A DNA stretch of 43,422 nucleotides from Streptomyces silvae. GTDB taxonomy: Bacteria; Actinomycetota; Actinomycetes; Streptomycetales; Streptomycetaceae. The stretch lies in contig NZ_JAERUC010000146.1 of the NCBI RefSeq assembly GCF_016745505.1, positions 1 to 43,422 on the forward strand, given 5' to 3'. A program made the translations under genes and the position numbers. Each line of letters starts with the position of its first letter. Positions within the stretch are counted from its first letter, which is position 1. A model generated the notes under the pieces. It saw only the letters and a program-made list of their open reading frames with translations, had not been told where the DNA came from and ran no database searches. Of the stretch, positions 18,246-25,815 are shown one piece after another.

Positions 18246-19172
18246 ATGCCCGACACATCGACACCGGCACTCGACGGAAGGATCGCCCTGGTCGCGGGCG
18301 CCACCCGGGGTGCCGGGCGCGGCATCGCGGTGCAGCTGGGGGCGGCGGGGGCGACCGTCTACGTCACCGGCCGCACCACGCGGGAGCGGCGTTCGGAGTA
18401 CGACAGGCCCGAGACGATCGAGGAGACCGCGGAGCTGGTCACCGCCGCGGGCGGGACGGGCATCGCGGTGCCCACCGATCACCTGGTGCCCGAGCAGGTC
18501 CGTGCGCTGGCCGGGCGCATCGATGCCGAGCAGGGGCGGCTCGACGTACTCGTCAACGATGTCTGGGGCGGCGAGCGGCTGTTCGCGTTCGACAAGCCGG
18601 TGTGGGAGCACGACCTCGACGACGGGCTGCGGCTGCTCCGGCTGGGCGTGGAGACCCACGCGATCACCAGCCACTTCCTGCTGCCCCTGCTGGTCCGGCG
18701 GCCGGGCGGGCTCGTGGTCGAGATGACCGACGGGACGGCTGCGTACAACACGGCGAACTACCGCAACTCCTACTTCTACGACCTGGTCAAGAACAGCGTG
18801 CTGCGCATGGCGTTCGTCCTCGCCCACGAACTGGAGCCGCACGGCGGGACGGCTGTGGCGCTCACCCCGGGCTGGATGCGTTCGGAGATGATGCTCGACG
18901 CCTTCGGGGTGACCGAGGAGAACTGGCGCGACGCGCTCACCGAGGTGCCGCACTTCTGCATCTCGGAGAGCCCGGCGTACGTGGGCCGAGCGGTCGCCGC
19001 CCTGGCCGGCGACCCCGGCGTCTCGCTCCGGAACGGCGGGTCGCTGTCCAGCGGACAGCTCGCCCAGGAGTACGGCTTCACCGACCTCGACGGCTCCCGC
19101 CCCGACTGCTGGCGCTACCTGGACGAGGTCGAGGGCGCAGGCAAGCCGGCCGACGCGACGGGGTACCGGTGA
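18246..19172 (+). CDS. Short-chain dehydrogenase/reductase (SDR)
   Basis: A 308-residue Rossmann-fold oxidoreductase. The cofactor motif GATRGAGRG starts at residue 18, and TGRTTRERR follows strand 2, suggesting NADP(H). LVNDVWGG stands where NNAG is usual. The catalytic YxxxK is YDLVK around residues 178-182. The variant LVNDVWGG and the ~60 residues beyond the core match a Streptomyces SDR subgroup of unknown substrate. The ATG at 18246 has GAGGA 5 bases upstream. It is preceded by a 179-bp gap and followed directly by a terminator, so it is monocistronic. Confidence 0.85.
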   Translation: MPDTSTPALDGRIALVAGATRGAGRGIAVQLGAAGATVYVTGRTTRERRSEYDRPETIEETAELVTAAGGTGIAVPTDHLVPEQVRALAGRIDAEQGRLDVLVNDVWGGERLFAFDKPVWEHDLDDGLRLLRLGVETHAITSHFLLPLLVRRPGGLVVEMTDGTAAYNTANYRNSYFYDLVKNSVLRMAFVLAHELEPHGGTAVALTPGWMRSEMMLDAFGVTEENWRDALTEVPHFCISESPAYVGRAVAALAGDPGVSLRNGGSLSSGQLAQEYGFTDLDGSRPDCWRYLDEVEGAGKPADATGYR

Positions 19173-19175
19173 GAA

Positions 19176-19198
19176 CCCCCGGGCGCCGTGCCCGGGGG
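19176..19198. terminator. Terminator after the SDR gene
   Basis: Perfect 9-bp stem CCCCCGGGC / GCCCGGGGG with a 5-nt loop, beginning 3 bp after the SDR stop. It lies between the SDR gene and the minus-strand remnant and may act on both. Confidence 0.75.
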
Positions 19199-19204
19199 AG
19201 AAGG

Positions 19205-19780
19205 TCACTTCGGCTGAGGAGCCGCCTGCTCCTCGGCGAAGACGTCCTCGGCCGACCGGGCGGTGGGGGCCCGCAGAAGCCAGCGGTTCAGGGTGTCGAG
19301 GTCGCCACAGGTGGTGATCCGTTCACGCGCCTCGTCCGACACGTCGACACCCGCCTGCGCGAGGAAGAGCAGGATGCCCTGCGCAATGCCTTCCGTCCGG
19401 CCCTCGTCCCGGATTTCCTCTGCCATGAAGGACTTGTGGAAAGAGAGGTCCACGGCCACCAGGTTCCTCCACTGTTGTGCGGCCGGGCGGTTGCCCAGGC
19501 CTTGTGCGGTGAGTTCGACAAGGGGATCGGCGATGCTTTCCGGTACGTCCCGTAGAGCGGTGGACAGCGTTTTCAGTATGGCACCGATGTCCGGATCGGC
19601 GGCATGTGTGATCGCCGCCAGTGTGGTGAGCGCCAGGTCCTTGCGGGCCTCGGCGACATCGGTGATCACCGGCATGATGTGCGGGCCCGCGACGAGCGGG
19701 TGCAGGGTGAGCGCGGGCCACTGGCGGGGGCCGATCCGGACCCGACGGGAGGCCCACTCCGCAGTTGCACGGTTGCGAGC
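19205..19780 (-). pseudogene. 5'-truncated remnant of a ~300-residue Streptomyces protein (possibly Rpn-like)
   Basis: From an internal ATG at 19675 the frame encodes 156 residues (MPVITDVAEARKDLALTTLA to the end). Homologous-looking coding sequence continues upstream of that ATG to about 19780, in the same frame and without a start (ATAEWA...QWPALTLHPLVAGPH). This matches my recollection of the C-terminal two thirds of a widespread Streptomyces family of about 300 residues, possibly related to PD-(D/E)XK Rpn nucleases. The N-terminal third is missing: the coding trace stops at the fbiC terminator, and the frame is closed by the fbiC stop codon. The remnant could still be translated from 19675. 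Confidence 0.6.
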
Positions 19781-19784
19781 GGCT

Positions 19785-19817
19785 GCTTCCGGAGCCCGGA
19801 CGCGCGGCTCCGGAAGC
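19785..19817 (-). terminator. fbiC terminator
   Basis: Perfect 12-bp stem GCTTCCGGAGCC / GGCTCCGGAAGC (19785-19796 and 19806-19817) with a 9-nt loop, starting 14 bp after the fbiC stop codon. It marks the junction with the truncated gene. Confidence 0.78.
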
Positions 19818-19831
19818 GGTCCGTACCCCGC

Positions 19832-22408
19832 TCAGGCCTCCAGCACCGGCAGCAGCTCCGGCAGGTGGCCGTCCGAGGCCGTGGCGGCCGTGATGCGCTC
19901 CTCGGGCACCTCGCCGTACAGCGTCGTACGCGGCTTCGCCGGGCGGCCCGCCAGGTCGGCGATGGCGACCAGGTCCTGGATCGAGCGGTACGAGCCGTAA
20001 CTGGAGCCCGCCATACGGGAGATGGTCTCCTCCATCAGCGTCCCGCCCAGGTCGTTGGCGCCCGAGCGCAGCATCTCGGCGGCGCCTTCCGCGCCGAGCT
20101 TCACCCAGCTGGTCTGGATGTTGGTGATGTGCGGGTGCAGCAGGAGGCGGGCCATCGCGGTGACCGCCCGGTTGTCGCGGTCGGTGGGGCCGGGGCGGGC
20201 GATGCCCGCCAGGTAGACCGGGGCGTTGGTGTGGATGAAGGGGAGCGTGACGAACTCGGTGAAGCCGCCGGTCTCCTGCTGGAGCCGGGACAGCGTCCGG
20301 AAGTGGCCGAGCCAGTGGCGGGGCTGGTCGACATGGCCGTACATCATCGTGGACGAGGAGCGCAGGCCCGTCTCGTGTGCCGTCCTGATGACGTTCAGCC
20401 AGTCGGCCGTCGGGAGCTTGCCCTTGGTGAGGATCCAGCGGACCTCGTCGTCGAGGATCTCCGCCGCCGTGCCCGGGATCGAGTCGAGTCCGGCGTCCTT
20501 GGCGGCGGTCAGCCAGTCGCGGACGGACATGCCGGTGCGGGACGCGCCGTTGACGACCTCCATCGGCGAGAAGGCGTGGACGTGCATGCCGGGGACGCGT
20601 TCCTTCACGGCCCGCGCGATGTCGAAGTACGCGGTGCCGGGCAGGTCCGGGTGGATGCCGCCCTGCATGCAGACCTCGACCGCGCCGACGTCCCAGGCCT
20701 GCGCCGCACGGTCGGCGACCTGGTCCAGGGAGAGGGTGTAGGCGTCGGCGTCCGTACGCCGCTGGGCGAAGGCGCAGAAGCGGCAGCCGGTGTAGCAGAC
20801 GTTGGTGAAGTTGATGTTCCTGGTGACGATGTAGGTGACCTCGTCACCGACCACGTCCCGGCGCAGGGTGTCCGCGATGCGGCACAGCTCGTCCAGCGCC
20901 GGCCCGTCGGCGTGGAGCAGGGCGAGGGCCTGGTCGTCGGTGAGCTTCGTCGGGTCGTCGGCGGCCTGGCTCAGCGCCTGGCGTACGTCGGCGTCGATAC
21001 GGGACGGGACCATGCCGGGGGCCGCGGCCTCGCGCAGGGCCTCCCAGTCGCCGTACACCTCGTCGAAGTCGTTCCGCCGGTCGCCGGTGCGGCCCTCGGT
21101 GTCGATGGTGCGGTGCAGGTCGGTGCGGCCGGAGGCGTTGAAGCCCTCGTCGGGTTCCTGCCAGGGCAGCCCGGCGGGGATCGCGCCCTCCTTGGCGAGG
21201 CCGGTCTCCGGGTCGGCGAGCGCCCGCACGTGCGGCAGGAGGCGCGGGTCGAGCCAGGGCTCGCCGCGCTGGATGAACTCCGGGTAGATGGTGAGCCGTT
21301 CGCGCAGCTGGAAGCCGGACTCGGCGGTGCGGGCGGCCAGTTCCTCGATGTGCGGCCAGGGGCGCTCGGGGTTCACATGGTCCGGGGTGAGGGGTGAGAC
21401 GCCGCCCCAGTCGTCGATGCCCGCGCCGATCAGCAGGGCGTACTCCGCGTCGACGAGGTTCGGCGGGGCCTGGATGCGGGCCGAGGGGCCCAGGATGTGG
21501 CGGGCGACCGCGATGGCAGCCGCCAGCTCCTCCAGCTCCGCGTCCGGCATCCCGCGCATCGCGGTGTCCGGCTTGGCGCGGAAGTTCTGGACGATGACTT
21601 CCTGGATGCCGTGGTAGGCACGGGCCGTCTTGCGCAGCTCGAAGAGGGAGTCGGCGCGCTCCTCGTACGACTCGCCGATCCCGATCAGGATGCCCGTGGT
21701 GAACGGCACGTTGGACCGGCCGGCGTCCTCCAGCACGCGCAGCCTGACCGCGGGCTCCTTGTCGGGGGAGCCGTAGTGCGGGCCGCCCTTCTCGGACCAG
21801 AGGCGGGTCGCGGTCGTCTCCAGCATCATGCCCATGGACGGGGCGACGGGCTTCAGCCGCTGCAGGTCCGTCCAGGTCATCACACCGGGGTTCAGGTGGG
21901 GCAGCAGTCCCGTCTCCTCCAGCACCCGCACCGCCATGGCCCGTACGTACGCCAGGGTGTCGTCGTAGCCTTCGGCCTCCAGCCACTCCCGCGCCTCGGG
22001 CCATCGGTCCTCGGGCCGGTCGCCGAGCGTGAACAGGGCTTCCTTGCAGCCCATTTCGGCGCCCTTGCGGGCGATGTCGAGGACCTCGTCCGGCGACAGG
22101 AACATGCCGTGGCCCTCGCGCCTGAGCTTCCCGGGCACGGTGACGAAGGTGCAGTAGTGGCAGGTGTCGCGGCAGAGCCGGGTCAGCGGGATGAAGACCT
22201 TGCGGGAGTACGTGATCACTCCCGGCCGGCCCGCGGCGTCGAGGCCCGCGTCCCGGACCCGGGCGGCGGACGCGGCGAGGTCGGTCAGGTCATCCCCCCG
22301 CGCCTGGAGCAGGACGGCGGCCTCGGCCACGTCGAGGGCGACACCGTCGCGGGCCCGCCGGAGGGCGCGCCGCATGGCGTTGGTCGTGGGGCGCTGAGGA
22401 ACGGTCAT
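19832..22408 (-). CDS. fbiC: Bifunctional FO synthase (7,8-didemethyl-8-hydroxy-5-deazariboflavin synthase)
   Basis: An 858-residue fusion of CofG- and CofH-type radical SAM domains. It makes the deazaflavin FO from tyrosine and 5-amino-6-ribitylamino-uracil, the core of coenzyme F420. Both iron-sulfur motifs are intact: CRDTCHYC at residues 79-86 and CYTGCRFC near residue 537. Length is normal for the actinobacterial fusion. The ATG at 22408 has no Shine-Dalgarno; a TATGCT box six bases upstream suggests a leaderless transcript. It stands alone, ended by a strong hairpin. A putative F420-dependent LLM enzyme lies elsewhere in this window. Confidence 0.96.
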   Translation of the reverse strand: MTVPQRPTTNAMRRALRRARDGVALDVAEAAVLLQARGDDLTDLAASAARVRDAGLDAAGRPGVITYSRKVFIPLTRLCRDTCHYCTFVTVPGKLRREGHGMFLSPDEVLDIARKGAEMGCKEALFTLGDRPEDRWPEAREWLEAEGYDDTLAYVRAMAVRVLEETGLLPHLNPGVMTWTDLQRLKPVAPSMGMMLETTATRLWSEKGGPHYGSPDKEPAVRLRVLEDAGRSNVPFTTGILIGIGESYEERADSLFELRKTARAYHGIQEVIVQNFRAKPDTAMRGMPDAELEELAAAIAVARHILGPSARIQAPPNLVDAEYALLIGAGIDDWGGVSPLTPDHVNPERPWPHIEELAARTAESGFQLRERLTIYPEFIQRGEPWLDPRLLPHVRALADPETGLAKEGAIPAGLPWQEPDEGFNASGRTDLHRTIDTEGRTGDRRNDFDEVYGDWEALREAAAPGMVPSRIDADVRQALSQAADDPTKLTDDQALALLHADGPALDELCRIADTLRRDVVGDEVTYIVTRNINFTNVCYTGCRFCAFAQRRTDADAYTLSLDQVADRAAQAWDVGAVEVCMQGGIHPDLPGTAYFDIARAVKERVPGMHVHAFSPMEVVNGASRTGMSVRDWLTAAKDAGLDSIPGTAAEILDDEVRWILTKGKLPTADWLNVIRTAHETGLRSSSTMMYGHVDQPRHWLGHFRTLSRLQQETGGFTEFVTLPFIHTNAPVYLAGIARPGPTDRDNRAVTAMARLLLHPHITNIQTSWVKLGAEGAAEMLRSGANDLGGTLMEETISRMAGSSYGSYRSIQDLVAIADLAGRPAKPRTTLYGEVPEERITAATASDGHLPELLPVLEA

Positions 22409-22414
22409 GATCCG

Positions 22415-22420
22415 AGCATA
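22415..22420 (-). promoter_or_regulatory. Candidate -10 box for leaderless fbiC transcription
   Basis: TATGCT on the minus strand ends 6 bases before the fbiC ATG, the spacing expected if transcription starts at the start codon. No clear -35 is seen, and there is no ribosome-binding site upstream of the ATG. Confidence 0.4.
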
Positions 22421-22528
22421 CGAGCGCGTCCCTCCTTCCGGACCAGGGCCTCTTCCGCGCGTAACCGCCGGTCCGGCACTGGCGCCTTGGCCGTTATGTC
22501 CCGCTTGCCCCGTAGGCTCGGAGGGGTG

Positions 22529-23449
22529 ATGAAAACGATCGTCTTCGACATCGGAGAAACCCTCGTCCGCGACGACCGCCTCTGGGCCTCGTGGGCCGAC
22601 TGGCTCGGGGTCCCGCCGCACACGGTCAGCGCGCTGGTCGGCGCCGCCGTCGCGCAGGGCCGCGACGCCACCGACGCGCTGCGCGTCCTGCGGCCCGGCA
22701 TGGACGTCGGCGAGGCGTACCAGGCACGGGCGGCAGCCGGGCGCGGGGAGCACCTGGACGAGACGGACCTCTACCCCGACGTGCGCCCCGCCCTGGCCGA
22801 ACTGCGGGCACTGGGCCTTCGGGTCGTCGTCGCGGGTGACCGGACGGCGCGGGCGGGAGAGCTGCTGCGGGCGCTGGACCTGCCGGCCGACCTGGTCGTC
22901 ACCTCGGAGGAGTGGGGCGTCGCCAAACCGGGCCGGGAGTTCTTCGCCCGCGTCCTGGAGGTGTCGGGCGCGTCGCCGGATTCCACCCTGTACGTGGGGG
23001 ACCACCCCGCCGACGACCTGTTCCCGGCGAAGTCCTGCGGGCTACGGGCGGCCCACATCCGCCGTGGCCCGTACGGGCATTGGTGGGCCGACCACCCCGA
23101 CGTCCTGGAGACGGCGGACTGGCGCGTCAGCGCCCTGACCGAGCTGCCGGCGCTGCTGGGCGGAACGAAGACGAAGCGGCGGATGGCACTCGCGGCGCCG
23201 CCGGAGCGGGCGGACGTACCCGAGCAGACGGGCCCGGCGGCACCGTCGCGGGAGGAGGCCGCAGCGTCGCGGGAGGAGACCGCAGCGTCGCGGGAGGAGA
23301 CCGCCGCACCGCAGGAAGCGGCCGCACCATCGCGGGAAGCGGCCGCACCGTCCCAGCGGGACACGGCCCCGCAGGAGCAGTCCGCACCGCCCCAGGAGGA
23401 GACACCGCCCCAGGACGACACCGCCCCGTCCGAGCAGGCGCGGGCCTGA
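22529..23449 (+). CDS. HAD-superfamily hydrolase with Ala/Pro/Ser/Glu repeat tail
   Basis: A 306-residue protein. The HAD core covers residues 1-215: motif I FDIGETL (first Asp kept, second Asp position is Gly), motif II near VVVAGD, motif III Lys in VAKPGREFF and motif IV GDHPADD. The remaining ~85 residues are repetitive (SREEAAASREETAASREETA), with no hydrophobic segments. The ATG at 22529 is preferred because GGAGG lies 4 bases upstream; the adjacent GTG would sit too close. Substrate unknown. It is divergent from fbiC and convergent with the GntR gene, 4 bp apart. Confidence 0.82.
   Translation: MKTIVFDIGETLVRDDRLWASWADWLGVPPHTVSALVGAAVAQGRDATDALRVLRPGMDVGEAYQARAAAGRGEHLDETDLYPDVRPALAELRALGLRVVVAGDRTARAGELLRALDLPADLVVTSEEWGVAKPGREFFARVLEVSGASPDSTLYVGDHPADDLFPAKSCGLRAAHIRRGPYGHWWADHPDVLETADWRVSALTELPALLGGTKTKRRMALAAPPERADVPEQTGPAAPSREEAAASREETAASREETAAPQEAAAPSREAAAPSQRDTAPQEQSAPPQEETPPQDDTAPSEQARA
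23240..23302 (+). repeat. 21-bp tandem repeats in the HAD gene tail
   Basis: Three consecutive 21-bp units (23240-23260, 23261-23281, 23282-23302); the last two are identical. They encode the seven-residue repeat A-S-R-E-E-(A/T)-A. Degenerate copies continue to about 23360. Repeat number could change in frame. Confidence 0.85.
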
Positions 23450-23453
23450 GTCC

Positions 23454-24209
23454 CTACTCCCCCGCGCCCTGTTCGTCGGTCCCGCTCAGCGAGAGCCGGA
23501 GCCGGTCGCTCGCCAGTCGCATGTGTTCGGCCATCGCCGCGTCCGCCCCCTCCGGGTCGCCCGCCCGGATCGCGTCGAGCACGGCCCCGTGCTCGTGCAG
23601 CGTCCCGCTGACCGTGCCCTCGATGTCTCCCGCCCGCTCCATCCACACCTGGAGCAGCGCCCGGATGGAGTGGAGGATGTCGCTGAGCACCGTGTTGCGG
23701 GCGATGTGCGCCGTCTCCAGGTGGAAGGCGATATCGGCCTCGATGAACGCCTTGACGTCCGTCCCCGCCTCCCGCATCCGCTCCAGGTGCTGCTCCAGCC
23801 GCTCGACGTCCTCCCGCGAGGCCCGGTCCGCGGCGAGCCGCGCCGACATGCCCTCCATGAAGGTGCGGACCTCGACCAGGTCCTGCGTACGCCGCTGACC
23901 GAGCATCAGGCCCCAGTTGATGGCGCGCGGCAGGAACTCCGAGGTCCCCTCCCGGACGTACGAGCCCGAGCCCGGCCTGATCTCGATGATGCCCAGGACG
24001 TCCAGCGCGGACAGCGCCCCGCGCACGCTGGAGCGCGCGACGCCGAGGGCGTCGGCGAGCTGGCGCTCGGCGGGCAGGCGCGTGCCCGGCTTCAGGTTGC
24101 CCTCGGACAGGTGATCAAGGAGCCGCTTGGCCACCTCACTGACCGAGGACTCCCGTACGACGGGGCGCAGAAGTGACGTGAAATCGGGCGCTTCGGGCTG
24201 CGTGGACAC
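23454..24209 (-). CDS. FadR-subfamily GntR regulator, probable repressor of the apionate operon
   Basis: A 251-residue regulator: an N-terminal GntR winged helix (LKPGTRLPAERQLADALGVARSSVRGALSAL and GIIEIRPGSGSYV, about residues 37-90) and an all-helical FCD ligand-binding domain with the usual metal-binding Asp and His positions (DIAFHLETAH, HEHGAVLDAI). The GTG start lacks a clear Shine-Dalgarno. It is divergent from the MFS-lerK-derI-lerI-oiaC-apnO gene set, 244 bp away, with a perfect 19-bp palindrome of FadR type between them. The likely ligand is a pathway sugar acid or phosphate; inference. Confidence 0.88.
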   Translation of the reverse strand: MSTQPEAPDFTSLLRPVVRESSVSEVAKRLLDHLSEGNLKPGTRLPAERQLADALGVARSSVRGALSALDVLGIIEIRPGSGSYVREGTSEFLPRAINWGLMLGQRRTQDLVEVRTFMEGMSARLAADRASREDVERLEQHLERMREAGTDVKAFIEADIAFHLETAHIARNTVLSDILHSIRALLQVWMERAGDIEGTVSGTLHEHGAVLDAIRAGDPEGADAAMAEHMRLASDRLRLSLSGTDEQGAGE

Positions 24210-24315
24210 GCTGACCAGTACATCAGACGGGGCGGCGGATCCCCGGAGCGGGCGGACGATAACGCGCTCATCGGTCCAGGAGAAGAGCTCAGGGGAGCGA
24301 CCTACGTCACTTTGG

Positions 24316-24334
24316 TAAATTGGTGACCAATTTA
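24316..24334. promoter_or_regulatory. Perfect 19-bp operator candidate for the GntR regulator
   Basis: TAAATTGGTGACCAATTTA is a perfect palindrome around a central G and contains TGGT-G-ACCA, fitting the FadR-type consensus TNGTN(0-3)ACNA. It is an AT-rich island in very GC-rich DNA, 120 bp upstream of the MFS start and 107 bp from the regulator start. Confidence 0.8.
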
Positions 24335-24453
24335 GGATCCAGGGCTAGCTTGGAGTTGTTCACCGGCCGGAAACACGACCTTCCACGGTTCGCCTTCGCC
24401 TGCCGGAGCAGACACGGAACCCGGACAGAGCGGTCCGCGAGCGAGGAGTCTCC

Positions 24454-25815
24454 ATGGGCGCCACCGCGCATTCAGTGATCGAGAGATCAGCGATCAGGAA
24501 GGTCTCGGTCCGGCTCGTCCCCTTCGTGGCCCTGATGTTCTTCGTGAACTATCTGGACCGCACGGCCGTCTCCTTCGCGGAGCCCAACGGCATGGGGCAG
24601 GACCTCGCCCTCACGGCGGCGCAGTTCGGCTTCGCCTCGGGCGTCTTCTTCATCGGCTACATCATTCTCGAAGTGCCCAGCAACATGGCGCTGCACAAGT
24701 TCGGCGCCCGGCGCTGGCTGGCCAGGATCATGGTGAGCTGGGGCGTCGTCGCGCTCCTCTTCACCTGGGTGCAGAACAGCGAGCAGCTGTACACGCTCCG
24801 CTTCCTGCTCGGTGTCGCCGAGGCGGGCTTCTTCCCCGGCGCGATCCTCTTCCTCAGCCAGTGGGTGCCCTCCCGGCACCGTACGAAGGTCCTCGGCCTC
24901 TTCTACCTGGCGCAGCCGCTGACCACCGTGATCGGCGCCCCGCTGGCCGGCTGGTTCATCAACCAGCACGGGCTCTTCGGCCTCGAGGGCTGGCGCGTGA
25001 TGTTCCTCGGGGTGTCCATCCCGGCGATCCTGCTGGGCGTCGTCGCCTGGTTCTACCTGATCGACAAGCCGGCCGACGCGAAGTGGCTGACCCCCGAGGA
25101 GCGGGACTGGCTGACCGAGGAGCTGGCCGCCGAGAACGCGGGGAAGGCCGGCGCCGACGAGAAGACCGGCCACGGCAAGGCCGCGCTGAAGGCCGCCTTC
25201 ACCAACAGCCGTGTCTGGACGCTCGCCCTCATCTACTTCGGCTTCATCTACGGCCTGTACGCCCTGGCGTTCTTCCTGCCGACGATCATCAACGGCTTCC
25301 AGGAGCAGTTCGGCACGACGTTCAGCGTGATGGACAAGGCCCTGATCACGGCCATCCCGTATCTGCCGGCCGCGATCGTCCTCTTCTTCTGGTCCCGCCA
25401 CGCCACCCGGCACGGCGTCCGCACCTGGCACATCGCGGGGCCGGCCGTCGTCGGCGGGATCTCCATCCCGGTCGCCCTCTACATGGGGTCGCCGGCCGCC
25501 ACGGTCGCCGTCATCACCGTCACCGCCTGTGCGATCTTCGCCGCACTGCCGGTCTTCTGGTCCGTCCCCTCGCAGTTCCTGACCGGCGCGACAGCCGCCG
25601 CCGGTATCGCCCTGATCAACACGGCGGGCAACGTGGCCGGCTTCGCCGCCGGTTACGTCACCGGCTGGCTGAAGGACTTCAGCGGTGCCTACTACCTGCC
25701 GCTGTTCCTCGTCGGGGCCTTCATGCTCATGTCCGCCGCGCTGATGCTGTGGCTCGCCGACCGGTCGAACAGCCGGGGCGCGGACCACGGCCGGCCCCTC
25801 GCAGAGGTCCGCTGA
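24454..25815 (+). CDS. MFS transporter, anion:cation symporter (ACS) type; probable D-apionate importer
   Basis: A 453-residue 12-helix carrier. The N-terminal signature VNYLDRTAVSFAEP and the helix 2-3 loop HKFGARRWLARIM are typical of the ACS family, which imports hexuronates, aldonates, tartrate and related organic anions. The central cytoplasmic loop lies between helices 6 and 7. The ATG follows GAGGAG. Its stop overlaps the kinase start (TGATG), so it heads the operon. Because all downstream genes fit D-apionate breakdown, the sugar acid itself is the best guess for the substrate; the sequence alone cannot prove this. Confidence 0.85.
   Translation: MGATAHSVIERSAIRKVSVRLVPFVALMFFVNYLDRTAVSFAEPNGMGQDLALTAAQFGFASGVFFIGYIILEVPSNMALHKFGARRWLARIMVSWGVVALLFTWVQNSEQLYTLRFLLGVAEAGFFPGAILFLSQWVPSRHRTKVLGLFYLAQPLTTVIGAPLAGWFINQHGLFGLEGWRVMFLGVSIPAILLGVVAWFYLIDKPADAKWLTPEERDWLTEELAAENAGKAGADEKTGHGKAALKAAFTNSRVWTLALIYFGFIYGLYALAFFLPTIINGFQEQFGTTFSVMDKALITAIPYLPAAIVLFFWSRHATRHGVRTWHIAGPAVVGGISIPVALYMGSPAATVAVITVTACAIFAALPVFWSVPSQFLTGATAAAGIALINTAGNVAGFAAGYVTGWLKDFSGAYYLPLFLVGAFMLMSAALMLWLADRSNSRGADHGRPLAEVR

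Noticed and set aside
22409..23005. Upstream extension of FbiC by 199 residues
   Set aside because: The extension is antisense to the HAD gene and of atypical composition; family length and the promoter-like box support the ATG at 22408.
24487..25788. 433-codon minus-strand frame opposite the MFS transporter
   Set aside because: Shadow frame: no ribosome-binding site, no family, while the plus strand shows clear MFS motifs and operon coupling.
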